Assembly (NCBI GenBank): GCA_943735955.1
Contig: OX030955.1
Coordinates: forward strand, 1,112,734 to 1,176,733
Length of the DNA: 64,000 bases
Source of the DNA: Piscicola geometra
Taxonomy: Eukaryota; Annelida; Clitellata; Hirudinida; Piscicolidae
Direction of reading: 5' to 3'
Shown here one piece after another: positions 17,335-29,800 of this stretch. The notes beneath the pieces are model-generated. The model ran no database searches. It had not been told where the DNA came from and saw only the letters and a list, made by a program, of their open reading frames with translations. Every line of letters starts with the position of its first letter. Position 1 is the stretch's first letter. A program made the translations under genes and the position numbers.

Positions 17335-17706
17335 TTCTCTTTCCCTCTTCCGTTTTAACAACCCATTAATTGCTTTATTTTTATTTTCTTATTGCAAACA
17401 TTTAAAAAATAAATTATGAAAACACCTTCATTTTATAATTTTAGAAAGATTTTATGAAGGATAAAAGAGTCATAAATAGATGAATGAAGGGTTTGTCTTG
17501 TTGCGGAACAAGGCTGCAGTAGAATATTGATCGGTGTGCAGTGGTCGTGTACGCTTCATGAAGAGATGATCGAGGGTTGACAGAACTAAAAAGTTGTTTA
17601 GTTTTCAAAGAAGCATTTAAAGCGAGAAAGAGGTTAGTAAAGGGTTTTTAAAAGTAATAGGAGAGTTCAAGAGGCTTCAAAGCAAGCAGATCTGCAAGAG
17701 AACGCC
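17335..17706 (+). other. ERCC1-synapsin intergenic gap
   Basis: An AT-rich 372-bp gap containing AATAAATTATG near 17408, a likely ERCC1 polyadenylation region, and the presumed synapsin 5' leader. No promoter motif is clear. Confidence 0.5.
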
Positions 17707-20700
17707 ATGTCGGTGTACAACTTCAAGGATGGCTTCAACACTGGCATGAGCTACCTCAAAAGGCGTTTCAGCTCGAACGACTTGCAAGGAGACCTGGCGG
17801 GAGAAAGGTCTGCAGACATCGTTGGGTTCAGTTTCAACTTTCCACGCAGGAAAGGTCCTTCGCCAAGCGCGCCCAGCTCTCCCTCTCGTAGCACCTCCAT
17901 CCAAGGCCTCACAAAGGGACTCTTCGGCTCCTCCTACTCACAAGCTGCCAAGCCTGCCTACAACAAGGACCGCTGCAAGACACTCCTCGTGATCGACTCT
18001 CCCAACATTGATTGGTGTGTTCATGTCTTTTGTGGGCTTGTTGTGAAAACATTTTCAACCTATCGGTTTCTCACAACACATTCAACAACACCGCTTCGAT
18101 GACAGGGCCAAGTACTTCAGAGACAAGAAACTTCACGGGTTTTGGGACATAAGGGTGGAGCAGGTGAGACGATGAGTGCTTATAAACAGAAATTTTTATT
18201 ACGAAAAAACTTTAATAAGAGCTCTGGTGTGACTGTTACAAAACCTTTGCCCATCGTCACCACCAGGCCGAGTTTTCTGAGATAAACCTCTCTTCCTACT
18301 CCGACAAGGGCACCATAGTGGACCTACAAGTCACCAGGAACGGCACCAAAGTCGTCAGGTGACACTTTTTTAATAATTCCAACAAAGTTTGTAGATTAGA
18401 AATAACTTTAAAAATAGCTTTTGAGTCTTCTTCAAAGCCATAGATGTGTAAGTGATCTTGAATTTATAGCTAAAATCTTCATGGCTCGCCCTCTAATCAA
18501 TCTTCGTTCCATCTCACAACACATAAGATTGCCTATACCCCTCCAATGCATGAACCCGTCAGGTCCTTCAAGCCTGACTTCGTGCTGGTGAGACAGCACG
18601 TGAAGGACGCCAATGAAGACTGGAAGAACCTCATCATTGGTGCGAGGTTTGGAGTGGTAACTGAGACTGAATAGTGGTTTTAGATGCCGTAAGTGGTGAA
18701 GTGCACTGATTTTCTGTTTACGAGTTGAGAGGTCGTTTTTATAAGACGTACATTTCTGCTTCGAAAAATGGATAAATGCAGGCTGCACACACAGGCTTGC
18801 AATATGGCGGAGTGCCAAGCCTCAACTCCTTCTATTCCATCTACAACTTCCTTGACAAGCCATGGGTGGTGAGTGCCTCTATAATTAACACTTAAAGATT
18901 ATGGGTGCAAGCGACCAGAGAATGTTATCATTATCATCAATTATCCTCTTTGTTTTATATTTATCTATCCATTATTATCCAAGCCATTTTCATAAGTGAT
19001 CACAATAAGTATATCAACAGAGATTTAAGAATTATAAAAGTTTTTAAAAAATAGTTTATTTTAAATCGTTAATTGAAGTTTTCTTAAACTGCACATTCCT
19101 CAAAGATATCAAACCTTGCAGTTTTCGAGCCTGATCGACATCCAGAGGAGACTGGGGCAAGAGAACTTTCCGCTGATCTCTCAAACATACTATCCTGACC
19201 ACCTGAGCATGGTTGGAGACGTACAAACGATTACATTTACTTGAAGCGAATGAGCTTCTGTATTAACCTGCCTCCTCCCTCCCTCCTCAGTCGACCACTC
19301 CTCGCCTGCCTGTGGTAGTGAAGATAGGACACGCTCACTCAGGCCTTGGAACGGTATTTTCCTACTTTGTATTCGTCCTTGATCAAAAAATTCTACTTCC
19401 ATGCGGTCTAAATAATCTTACACACCTTTTTCTCAGCACCATGGTTTCTGAATCTCAACGCAGGTGAAGATAGACACGCCTCAAGAGTTCAAGGAAATGA
19501 CGAGTTTGGTGGCATTGTCAGGTTGTTACTGCGTCACTGAGCCCTTCATCCCTTCCAAGTACGACATCCACGTGCAGAAGATCGGCTCCAACTACCGCTC
19601 CTTTATGTGAGACATCTTTGCGAAACATTATTTATTTTTTAATCATTTTTAGTTCTCGAAAAGAGAATTATAAAGCTAAAAGACGGGCTATAAAAACTTG
19701 AAATGGTCTGTTAGAATACTAATATGCTTGAAACACTTCGACATAGTTCCTTTTAGTTCATGTCACCAGTCAAACTAATATACTCACTCAGTCGCACTTC
19801 CATTTCTGGCAACTGGAAGGTGAACACTGGATCCTCAATGCTGGAGCAGATACCCACCAGTGAAAGGTCTATGCATGAATATATTATCATCCCCACCCCT
19901 ATCCACAATCCTGTATGCTCCACCATCGATGATATCACAAGGCGCACTGGCACCACCGAGACCACACGACAGATACAAGAGGTGGGTGGACGAGTGCTCA
20001 GGCCTCTTCGAAGGCCTCGACATGGTGGCAGTGCAGGCGGTCATGGGCAAGGATGGCAATGAGTACATCCTCGAGGTATGACTGCTCTATATAGGGCTCT
20101 GCTGTAATTTGGTGTTTTGTATTTAGTTGCAGTAACTGTAGATTTGAAATTTCATCCGTCAACAAGTTTTTAAACAATAACTTTTGTTTACCGGTTTACT
20201 TTTGTGAACAACTTGAGCAATTTTTTATAGCATTTTCAAAATCTGTTTTAATCCGAAGTATACAGAAATACAAAGTCTTTGAGACACCGATTGATGCACC
20301 AGGTGAACGACTGCACGATGCCCTTGCTGGGAGAGACTCAAGAAGAGGACAGGGGCTTGATCGCCTCCTTTATTGTCTCCCGCATGCAAGCCCTCTACGA
20401 GCCTGAGATGTGAGAGATGTCGCATGCTAGATGAAGAGTAGTTGTTTTGTAAAGATTAATTTACTTGTAAAGATCTTTATTGGTCCTTGAACACGCGCCT
20501 GCGCTTTATCGTTCAAGTGCTCATCATTTCTCACTTCTTTATAAACCACTCCGAAGGCCTGCACAGCAAGCTAGTGGCACAGGATCGACGGGAGGCAGCA
20601 GCATGCCGATGGCAGGTCCTCCTGGTCCCGCTCCACAAATGTCCTTCTTAGACAAGTCAGAGATCTATTTTTATTCTAATTTAAATTCAATTATTGTATT

Positions 20701-20940
20701 TATGACTAAATAGGATAAATATCGAGAAAAACGAGAAAAGCGTAACTTTATTAAATGACTTCTATTGAAGAATTGAGATTTTTGAACTTTCTGATGCTTT
20801 CCAGGACGTTTGGCATTGGACCGCAGGCTCCGAAGGCAACCCAACTGAGTGCAGATGAAGTGGTGAAAGAGTTGGAAGACAACGATGACACCATGAAGAA
20901 CCTCAGAAACACTTTTGCTGGAATCTTTGGCAACATGTGA
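17707..20940 (+). CDS. SYN: Synapsin
   Basis: Thirteen exons: 17707-18014, 18106-18163, 18267-18358, 18563-18639, 18795-18868, 19122-19211, 19291-19353, 19464-19606, 19792-19866, 19973-20075, 20303-20409, 20557-20655 and 20805-20940. They join to 474 residues. Synapsins tether synaptic vesicles to the reserve pool. The N-terminal domain A contains YLKRRFSS, a basophilic kinase site with Ser22, as in other animals. The ATP-grasp domain C runs from about residue 90 ([17 protein letters not shown]) to about 396 and includes [20 protein letters not shown] and MLEQI. A short Pro/Gly/Ser linker follows, then the conserved domain E at the C-terminus ([18 protein letters not shown]). All introns are 79-253 nt. 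No TIMP gene is nested in its introns, unlike in several other animals. Its presence implies a nervous system. Confidence 0.96.
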
Positions 20941-21800
20941 AATGGTGCAGTGTTCCATGAAGTATTACTTAAGGTTGTTCGAAGGGTTTTGCAGTATGTG
21001 CTGAATCACTAATTGGGGTGCATGCATACAGTGTCCTATTTCATCTATTTTCTGTAAGCTTGTTTAGTAGTTGTATAGAAAACATTGACAACTTTTTATT
21101 TCTTAGGTTTCTTCGTGAAGACTATCATTGATTACGTGAAGGTGTTTAGAACTTTGATAAACATAAAATTAGTTTTTTCGAAATATTAGTCATAAATACA
21201 TTTTCAATGAATAATAAATAAATTGTAAATGTATATTACTCAATTAATAATGATCTTGTTCAAAACGTTTCGTCACAAGCATTTTTTCGCAAACTAAGGC
21301 ATTTATAAGTTAAGTATAGCGCATCAAAATCTGGGTTTTCTAAATTAATTATCACCCTGTGGTAATCAGCTGTGATTTGGGTTTTAAATCGTTTTTTGCA
21401 ATTTTATAAAAGTAAAAAAGTGGAAAGAGTGTTTATGACAATAATTTTAATTAACCTCTGTTTGATTCTGGCTGAAAATTAGTGAACTTCAGGCATAATT
21501 GACATAAAAGAGGCATTCTTTTGTTCCAGGTTAGCCTTTAATATGGAATTGAATATTTGTTAATGGGTTTGAAATATAATTTATATGTATAAAGCTTAAG
21601 GTTAAAATTGCAGGTATTGTTAAACAGGTATTGAAAAATTTATTTAAATAATATAATTAAAAAATCAAGATAAACCAAATTATCCAAAATTTGCATAGAA
21701 AAACGATAAAATATTGTCGAATATTTTAATATATAATTAGTTAAAATTCAAGTTTATTAGAAATATAAACTCTTCTCTTTGCAACCATACACCACAGATA
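20941..21800. other. Synapsin 3' flank and F-box upstream region
   Basis: AT-rich, with repeated AATAAA signals near 21208 for synapsin. Immediately before the F-box ATG the sequence CCACAG|ATA looks like an acceptor. No gene seen. Confidence 0.5.
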
Positions 21801-22880
21801 ATGGAAGAAGTCTCATCACCTTTCAGCATCTTTGAGAAGGCCAAATCATTTTTCTATTATATAAGGTGGATTTTTTGTCTCTCAAATCCCGAAGAAGATA
21901 GTTTCAACAGCAAGATTAAGAGCAAAACTGTTGTAAGCAAGCTCAAAAAGAAGACGACTGAAGCGGCAGATGGCGCGAACACAGTGAAGAGCACATCAGG
22001 CAAGAGTATCAATGACCTGCCTGAAGTGTGTCTCGAAGAGGTCTTCAAACACCTCTCATTGCTGCAGAAGGGAAAGGCGAGTCAGGTGTGCAAACTCTGG
22101 CATGGACTCCTCAGGAAACACTGCTTCTGGAAAGACATTGATCTCACCCTCTTCAAATGCGTCTGCCAGAGTGCTCGCTCAACATTGTTTCAAAGGGCGA
22201 CGCCATCTTACAAAGCTGATTGTTACTCTTCTTACACAAGCAGATTGAAAAACTTTATAAATTTCCTTCTCAAAAATCAATTTCGCATAGAACGTTTGAA
22301 ATTATCTTTTGATATTATCGATGGCGATGACAGCTGGGAGGTGTTTGTGAGATCGGTTTGGCAAGGTCTCAATTTGCAGCACTTGAAGAGCCTCCACATC
22401 GACTGGCTGACAACGCCTGAGAAGTCATTGTGCGGCAAGTTGAATGCTCACACGAACGACCTGCAGTACAAGCACCGACACAGGATGCACCGCTTCAGCG
22501 AGATCCTGCCTGTGTTGGTGGGCACTTCGAAGCATCTTCAAGTTCTGCGCATTCCCTTCCTCTGGAACGACGTTTGTGTGCAGCACGTGAGCCAGGTGCA
22601 GTCGCTCAGACGTCTGCACCTCTGCAACATTCCCAAGAACTGGGTGCTTCCCACGTCGAGGCACCTCAATCATCTGCTCAACAGTCTGCCCCTCCTGCAA
22701 CATCTAGAAGTGGCCGTCACTCGCTTCGCCCTTTGCAACGAGGCATGGTCCTTCGCGTCAGAAACTCTCAAGGCCTTCCAAGCCACCTCCGCCCCCTCCC
22801 AGCCCTCCCTCTACCACCTCCACCTCCCAAACCGCTCCACTGTCACTCTGCACATCATCGAGCATGCCAGCGCACTCTAG
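21801..22880 (+). CDS. F-box protein with leucine-rich C-terminal region
   Basis: A 359-residue uninterrupted ORF. Residues about 70-115 match an F-box (INDLPEVCLEEVFKHLSLLQ, then KASQVCKLWHGLLRKHCFW), the SKP1-binding motif that places a protein in SCF ubiquitin ligases. The rest has irregular leucine-rich segments (RLKLSF, LKSLHIDW, LQVLRIPF, LRRLHLCNIP, LQHLEVAV) typical of substrate-binding LRRs in FBXL-type proteins. The N-terminus is Lys-rich with a Phe/Tyr/Trp patch. An acceptor-like AG lies three bases before the ATG. No close orthologue is recognised, so the substrate is unknown. Confidence 0.8.
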   Translation: MEEVSSPFSIFEKAKSFFYYIRWIFCLSNPEEDSFNSKIKSKTVVSKLKKKTTEAADGANTVKSTSGKSINDLPEVCLEEVFKHLSLLQKGKASQVCKLWHGLLRKHCFWKDIDLTLFKCVCQSARSTLFQRATPSYKADCYSSYTSRLKNFINFLLKNQFRIERLKLSFDIIDGDDSWEVFVRSVWQGLNLQHLKSLHIDWLTTPEKSLCGKLNAHTNDLQYKHRHRMHRFSEILPVLVGTSKHLQVLRIPFLWNDVCVQHVSQVQSLRRLHLCNIPKNWVLPTSRHLNHLLNSLPLLQHLEVAVTRFALCNEAWSFASETLKAFQATSAPSQPSLYHLHLPNRSTVTLHIIEHASAL

Positions 22881-24818
22881 ACTTTCCACCTCACACCTCC
22901 ATCTCTCATCATTTCTCAACAAATTTATATTTTAAGACATTCGAGTTTTTTCAAGTCACCCTTCAACATCATTATCATCATCATCATCATCATCACCATC
23001 ATCATGACCATCTGCTTTTCATCAGCATGCAGGTCAGACCAAAGATTCCATCTGTATTCACTTCTTCTTTCTTCCATTCTTCATTCACTCTTACACTCCA
23101 TCATCATCATCAACACTACCTAGAACAACCATCTGCTCCCTTTCCATGTTAACTCTTCAGTTTCACAATGCGCTCACAAATTCATTCATCAAATCATTCA
23201 TCAACAACGTCTTTTTACATTTACACAATTGTAAGTAGACAGCCTTTTCATTAACCGACCTAGTAATTGCCATTCAAACACATAATCGCTTGATTCTTAG
23301 ATGCTTTTAGAGTGGCTTTAGTGCTTTCGTCTTCCTTTCAACGTTCAGCCACTCATCCACATTCAACTTGGAGCAACTAACGCACACACAAGAAAAGCCA
23401 CACATACAAGAAAAGCCACACACACAAGAAAAGCCACACATACAAGAAAAGCCACACATACAAGAAAAGCCACACATACAAGATGGATGCCTGATTAATG
23501 AGCGGTTAATGGTGATCAGCATTCGTCAAAGAATCTTCCTGCTTGCATCTCTACTGGCGATTCGTTCATTCAATTATTCCTTCACTAATGCTCCATTTCC
23601 TCGTTTGCTCTTCTAGTTCGTTTGTATTCTAGATTATGACTTTTAGCGTTTTTGTTTCCACGGCATTAGATGACTCAATACTTAGTCAGTCATCAGAGCG
23701 CTCCTCGAAGACACACTCCAGAACCTGCATTAATGAATGGTGTGTGCTCTTGTTCACCCTTCAAAACCAAATTAATTTGTCACTATAAATATATGTATGC
23801 AAGTATACACTTTCGTACAAGTTTTCTCTTCAACTTCGTATTTGAGAAATTGTACAGAATGTTTGAATTGCATAAACAGGTGCATGTTTACAACGCTGAC
23901 GCACGCTGGAATTTGGCGAGGTCTTCCATTTATTGAAAGGTTTGTGCACGCTCGATCAAGAGCACTGCAGCCCTTGCAGATGGCAAGCACCAAGGCGGGC
24001 TGAAGACTGCGGCACCGAGTGTTTTTATGCAAGAGGCTTTCTACGCTCCTATGCAATGCAAGCTAGAACAGACAAATAAATTAATCTTTGAAAATGAGTT
24101 TAATCTATTTACCAGTGTTACTTCGCGTGAGAGTCGTTGATGGTGTTTCATGAATGCAGTACTCTTCAACGCTCTAAGACGCAGTCTCAGACGAGACACA
24201 TGTGGTGGACACTGGTTGGAAGAGCATGCAGAAGTAGGAATTATTTTGTACCTTTATACACACCCTCCAAATTGTGACCTCAGGCACAGTTGCACACCTT
24301 CATAATGCTCCTCCCTTCTGCACGCACGCTCACCACACACTTACACCGGAGCCTGCTTCCAGTGCACGCACCGCCTTCTCACTATGAATACCTGCAAAAG
24401 AGCGCCTGCTGTATTCTGCAAGATAGTTCTGTTTGCCGTGAGAAGGAATGGAATGTAGCATCTTTTTTACAGCACCTGTTTGGCTCACACCTTGCGACGA
24501 CGAGCCTTCGAAGCCACTTGAAATTAAGCTACGAACTTGTATGCACTCTTCAGTAGTTCTCTCGATCACGCACAAAGGCAGCATCGAATCCATTGTAGGC
24601 ATTGCGACGTTCTTGAAATAAAGAATCGAACAGTCATTCTTTCTTTACTGGAACAAAACTATTTACACAATTATATGCACGTAAATGATACAAGCAGGCG
24701 CCAAGTGTCTGTGAAGGAGGCATTCACCAACAGGCCAGATGTCCCTCTGACGTCTATGGATTATTCTCCACTGGTTGTTCAATCGGATGTGAAACAACGT
24801 GGAAGGAGTGCTGGATGG
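22881..24818. other. Convergent intergenic region with simple repeats
   Basis: Lies between the F-box gene (plus) and SDAD1 (minus). It holds a (CAT)n run near 22974-23005 and an 18-bp array at 23383-23475. No gene recognised. Confidence 0.5.
23383..23475. repeat. 18-bp minisatellite, 5 copies
   Basis: Five copies of a unit containing AAAAGCCACACATACAAG with an A/C variant. Confidence 0.9.
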
Positions 24819-26818
24819 TCACTTCTTCCGCAGCTGACCCATTAACCGCTTCTTCAGCGACTCCTGCTTGTTGGAGCGGTCATTTGAGTTGGCCACTAAT
24901 AATGAAAAATCTGTCTTGAATACACTAAACAGCACCCCACACTAAACAGCATTCCTCACAACACCTCACGACACCCAACACACCCACCACCACACCCACC
25001 ACCACACCCACCACCACCTTCTTGTCATGGAAGGTGCGCTTGGGCTTCTTCTTGGAGAGCTTCTGCTTCATCATCATGAAGTTCTTGTTGCGCGCCTTGA
25101 TTTTGTTCGTCGTGCCTGCGCCCTTCTCTCGCTTGCCCTTCGCTGAGCCGAACTTCTCCCTGTCCTTCCGTCCCTCCTGTGGTGGTGGTGATGAAGATAT
25201 GTGGATGGTGGTGGTGGTGTGTGGATGGTGGTGATGAAGATATGTGGATGGTGGTGGTGAAGGTATGTGGATGGTGGTGATGAAGATATGTGGATGGTGG
25301 TGGTGAAGGTATGTGGATGGTGGTGGTGATGAAGATATGTGGATGGTGGTGGTGAAGATATGTGGATGGTGGTGGTGATGAAGATATGTGGATGGTGGTG
25401 GTGAAGATATGTGGATGGTGGTGGTGAAGATATGTGGATGGTGGTGAAGATATGTGGATGGTGGTGATGAGCGCTTTTGTTCACTTAGTAAAGGGCGCTA
25501 TACAAATTATTAGTGATTGATTGATGGTGAAGATATGTGGATGGTGGTGGTGAAGGTATGTGGATGGTGGTGGTGATGAAGATATGTGGATGGTGGTGGT
25601 GAAGATATGTGGATGGTGGTGGTGAAGATATGTGGATGGTGGTGAAGATATGTGGATGGTGGTGATGAGCGCTTTTGTTCACTTAGTAAAGGGCGCTATA
25701 CAAATTATTAGTGATTGATTGATGGTGAAGATATGTGGATGGTGGTGAAGATATGTGGATGGTGGTGATGAAGATATGTGGATGGTGGTGAAGATATGTG
25801 GGTGGTGGTGATGAAGATATGTGGATGGTAGTGATGAAGATATGTGGATGGTGATGGTGAAGATATGTGGATGGTGGTGGTGAAGATATGTGGATGGTGG
25901 TGAAGATATGTGGATGGTGGTGGTAAAGATATGTGGATGGTGGTGGTGAAGATATGTGGATGGTGGTGAAGATATGTGGATGGTGGTGGTGAAGATATGT
26001 GGATGGTGGTGAAGATATGTTGATGGTGGTGAAGATATGTGGATGGTGGTGGTGAAGATATGTGGGTGGTGGTGGTGAAGATATGTGGATGGTGGTGGTG
26101 AAGGTGTGTGAATGGTGGTGATGAAGATATGTGGATGATGGTGATGAAGATATGTGGATGGTGGTGATGAAGATATGTGGATGGTGGTGGTGAAGATATG
26201 TGGATGGTGGTGATGAAGATATGTGGATGGTGGTGGTGAAGATATGTGGATGGTGGTGAAGATATGTGGATGGTGGTGAAGGTGTGTGAATGATGGTGGT
26301 GAAGATATGTGGATGGTGGTGATGAAGATATGTGGATGGTGGTGGTGAAGATATGTGGATGGGGTGGTGAAGATATGTGGATGGTGGTGGTGAAGATATG
26401 TGGATGGTGGTGGTGAAGATATGTGGATGGTGGTGATGAAGATATGTGGATGGTGGTGGTGAAGATATGTGGATGGTGGTGGTGAAGATATGTGGATGGT
26501 GGTGATGAAGATATGTGGATGGTGGTGGTGAAGATATATAGATGGTGGTGGTGAAGATATGTGGATGGTGGTGGTGACTGAGTGAAGAGGGATTGAAGAG
26601 GAAGGGAAGGAAATGTGGAATGATGGTGGAAATGATGAAGATAGGGTGAAATGATGGTAGATATGATGGAGCGTAGAATGTGGACAAAAAGAAGAGAGGC
26701 AGGCACCTGCACGGAGGCGAGTCTGGACTCCTTGTCGTGCTTCCTCTTCTTGTGCACGTTCTCAATCTTCGACAGGGAAACCATGTCATCCACCCTGCAT
26801 CCAAGTTGCATCGTGTAT

Positions 26819-26898
<80 letters not shown>

Positions 26899-29800
26899 CG
26901 CACACACACACACACACGCACACACACACACGCACACACGCACACACATGTTCGTGGAATCTTCGAGAAAGCGTTCGATCTCCTCATTGTGCTGCTTCGA
27001 CCTGTTCCTCTTGCCTGCGTACCTCTTCGCCTTCTCCTCCTGCTCCTTGCCCACCCTCTTGAAGTCCTCCTCGCTCAGAATCCTCGACTGCACCACCTCC
27101 CTCGCCCTCCTCAGCCTCTCCTCCTTCGTCACCTCCTCCTCCTCCTCTCCCTCCCCTCCTGCCTCCTCTTCCTCCTTCTCTCCCTCCTGTGTGGTGGGGC
27201 GTGATGATTTGAATGGCCAAACGAATGCAGTAAGTTCTGCTCAAGGCATGAAAGAAAATAAAAAACAATATTTGATAACAATAAATATAATATAAATTAT
27301 TATTATTATCTACATTATTTTGATAACGACAAGAGCTTGCTTAGAAGCTCACAGAAAGGACCTGGTCGTCTGAGGAGTGGTGCACGTCAACCCACTCTCC
27401 TGAGTCGTCGTCGTCGTCTGCCTCACTGCAGCTCTCCCATCCGTCTCCCTCTGTTATCATAATTATCACCATCATAATGAACATCATCATCATCATCATA
27501 ATGAACATCATCATCATCATAATGAACATCATCATCATCATAATGAACATCATCATCATCATAATGAACATCATCATCATCATAATGAACATCATCATCA
27601 TCATAATGAACATCATCATCATCATAATGAACATCATCATCATCATAATGAACATCATCATCATCATAATGAACATCATCATCATAATAATGAACATCAT
27701 CATCATCATAATGAACATCATCATCATCATAATGAACATCATCATCATCATAATGAACATCATCATCATAATAATGAACATCATCATCATGATCTCCATC
27801 TGTTATGAGAAAAATATTGGCTTTCAGCAAACACCGCCTACCCACCTCCTTTATCACTACTACCACTATCACCATCATCATCACCACAACCACCACCACC
27901 ACTATCATCACCACCCCCACAGCAACCATCACACCTTCCTTCTGCACCAGGACATCAGCTCCGGGTATGTGGTCTCTGGCGTCGAGTTCTCCGTACTCAA
28001 GCACCTTCTGCTCCGTCGACAGTTCAGAAAGCCTGCCCTGTTTGAGACGACGGTGGTGGTGGAGTGGGGGAGGCTAACGATGAGAGTATTCATTTATTGA
28101 CCATTTTATTGATCATTGCAATGATGATTTTCAATGATGACGAGACTTGAATGGCGTGCAAACCCGGAAGGTTCGGTGCAGGAGGGAGGGGTTCTTGAGG
28201 CGGAAGAGGCCGATGAGGGCCTGAGCTGCCCTGGACGTGCCTGTGGTGGTGGGAGAATTGTGGAGGTGGTAGTAGTGTTGAAGGTGGTGAAGGTAGAAAT
28301 GGTGAAGGTGAGGGAAGAATGGTGTTGGTGAGGGAAGAATGGTGTTGGTGAGGGAAGAATGGTGTTGGTGAGGGAAGAATGGTGTTGGTGAGGGAAGAAT
28401 GGTGTTGGTGAGGGAAGAGTGGCGAAGGTGGTGGTGGAGTTTAAGACGGTGAGAATTAAATAGACACACACGAATAGACACACGAAGACACACACGAAGA
28501 CACACACGAAGACACACACGAAGGCACACACGAAGGCACACACGAAAGCACAAGGAGGCACACTTAGAAGCACACATAGAGGGACGCACGAAGACACACA
28601 TAGAGGGACACATAGAAGGACGCACACTTGTCCTTGAGTTTGCGGAAGAGGGCGAGGTCGTGCAGGAGGGTTTCGTTCATGGCGAGAGGACACCTCTTGC
28701 ACACCTCCCTGATGGCGTTCAAGCTGCAGGGAAGGGTGGTGGTGCAGGTGAAGGTGGGAATGGGCTGGATGGAGAAAATGATGGGCAGTGGTGAGGGGTG
28801 CAGTGGGTGGAAATCAATGAGTTGGAGAAGCATGGCTGCCACAACAAAGAAGGAGGAGCGCTTGACTTTCAAAGACAACAACAGTGACGTCACACGAACC
28901 CAACAGCGATGACCTCGTTCCTGTTCCTCTCCGTCACAAAGTTGTTCGCTATCTGCTGCACCGACGTGTACACTATCTGCGTGTACGTGTGTGTATGAGT
29001 TTGTATGCCTCTAATACGAGCGTTTTACATAACATAAATATACTAGTTTTGTACGTGTTCACCCATCTGGAGAATCGCATTATAAATAAACATCATCATC
29101 ATCATCATTGAGGGGGCTTCACATCAGGTGGCACAAGTTCATGACACGCTTGTGCGAGGAAGAGGAGGAGTTTCGTGACGTCTGTAAAGTAGCGATGATG
29201 ATGATGATAGTGGTGATGTTGTGATGAGGATGAAGAAAAGAATAATGGAATGGTGACGTAGTGGTGATGATGATGATGGTGATGGGGAGTGAAACCATCA
29301 TTGAGAAGCTAGAAGGAGATGAAAAACTAGAGCTAAGTCGACGATGATAAAATCTACAGCCCACCTCTTTGACTCGGCTTCAAGTAGTGGTTCATGTAGG
29401 GGTAGAACTGCAGGAGGATCAACTGGAAGGTGGTGGATGAAGTATGCTGAGAATAATTGATTGAGAAGCACTTGCGTACAAGCCATGCATCCATCCACCT
29501 ACCCATCCATTCATCCTTAAGCCACCTTGTGCACGGCCACCAGTTGCGAGATGAAGTTCATCTTGAGTAGTTTGACCTCGAAAAGGTCATTTGTCCTGGC
29601 ACCCTCTAGTGAGGCGTACAACTTCTCTGCCAGCTCTGGTGGTGGTGGTGCTACAGTCCATGCATGTTGAGAGAGATAGATGGAGTGATGAGAAATGCAT
29701 GGTGAAGAGAACGTGATGAAAGGAAGAAGAGAGAGAGTGATGATAAGAAGAAGAGGAAGAAGTGAGAGATGAATGAAAGAAAAAGAGATGAAAGGAAGAG

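Larger units (their letters stand above)
25183..26575. repeat. 1.4-kb minisatellite in SDAD1 intron 21
   Basis: Dozens of copies of GAAGATATGTGGATGGTGG with 0-2 extra TGG or TGA triplets, so the unit is mostly 18, 21 or 24 bp. Antisense frames (His/Ser/Pro-rich) stay open for over 400 codons because lengths are multiples of three. It fills nearly the whole intron between the last two large SDAD1 exons. Confidence 0.95.

Noticed and set aside
22430..23152. 240-codon frame overlapping the F-box gene
   Set aside because: An out-of-frame shadow of the F-box ORF that continues into a (CAT)n repeat.
25683..27132. 434-474-residue His/Ser/Pro-rich proteins
   Set aside because: Their first part contains true SDAD1 exons, but the His/Ser/Pro part is intron 21 read through; splice sites and the SDAD1 C-terminus at 25018-25176 show this.
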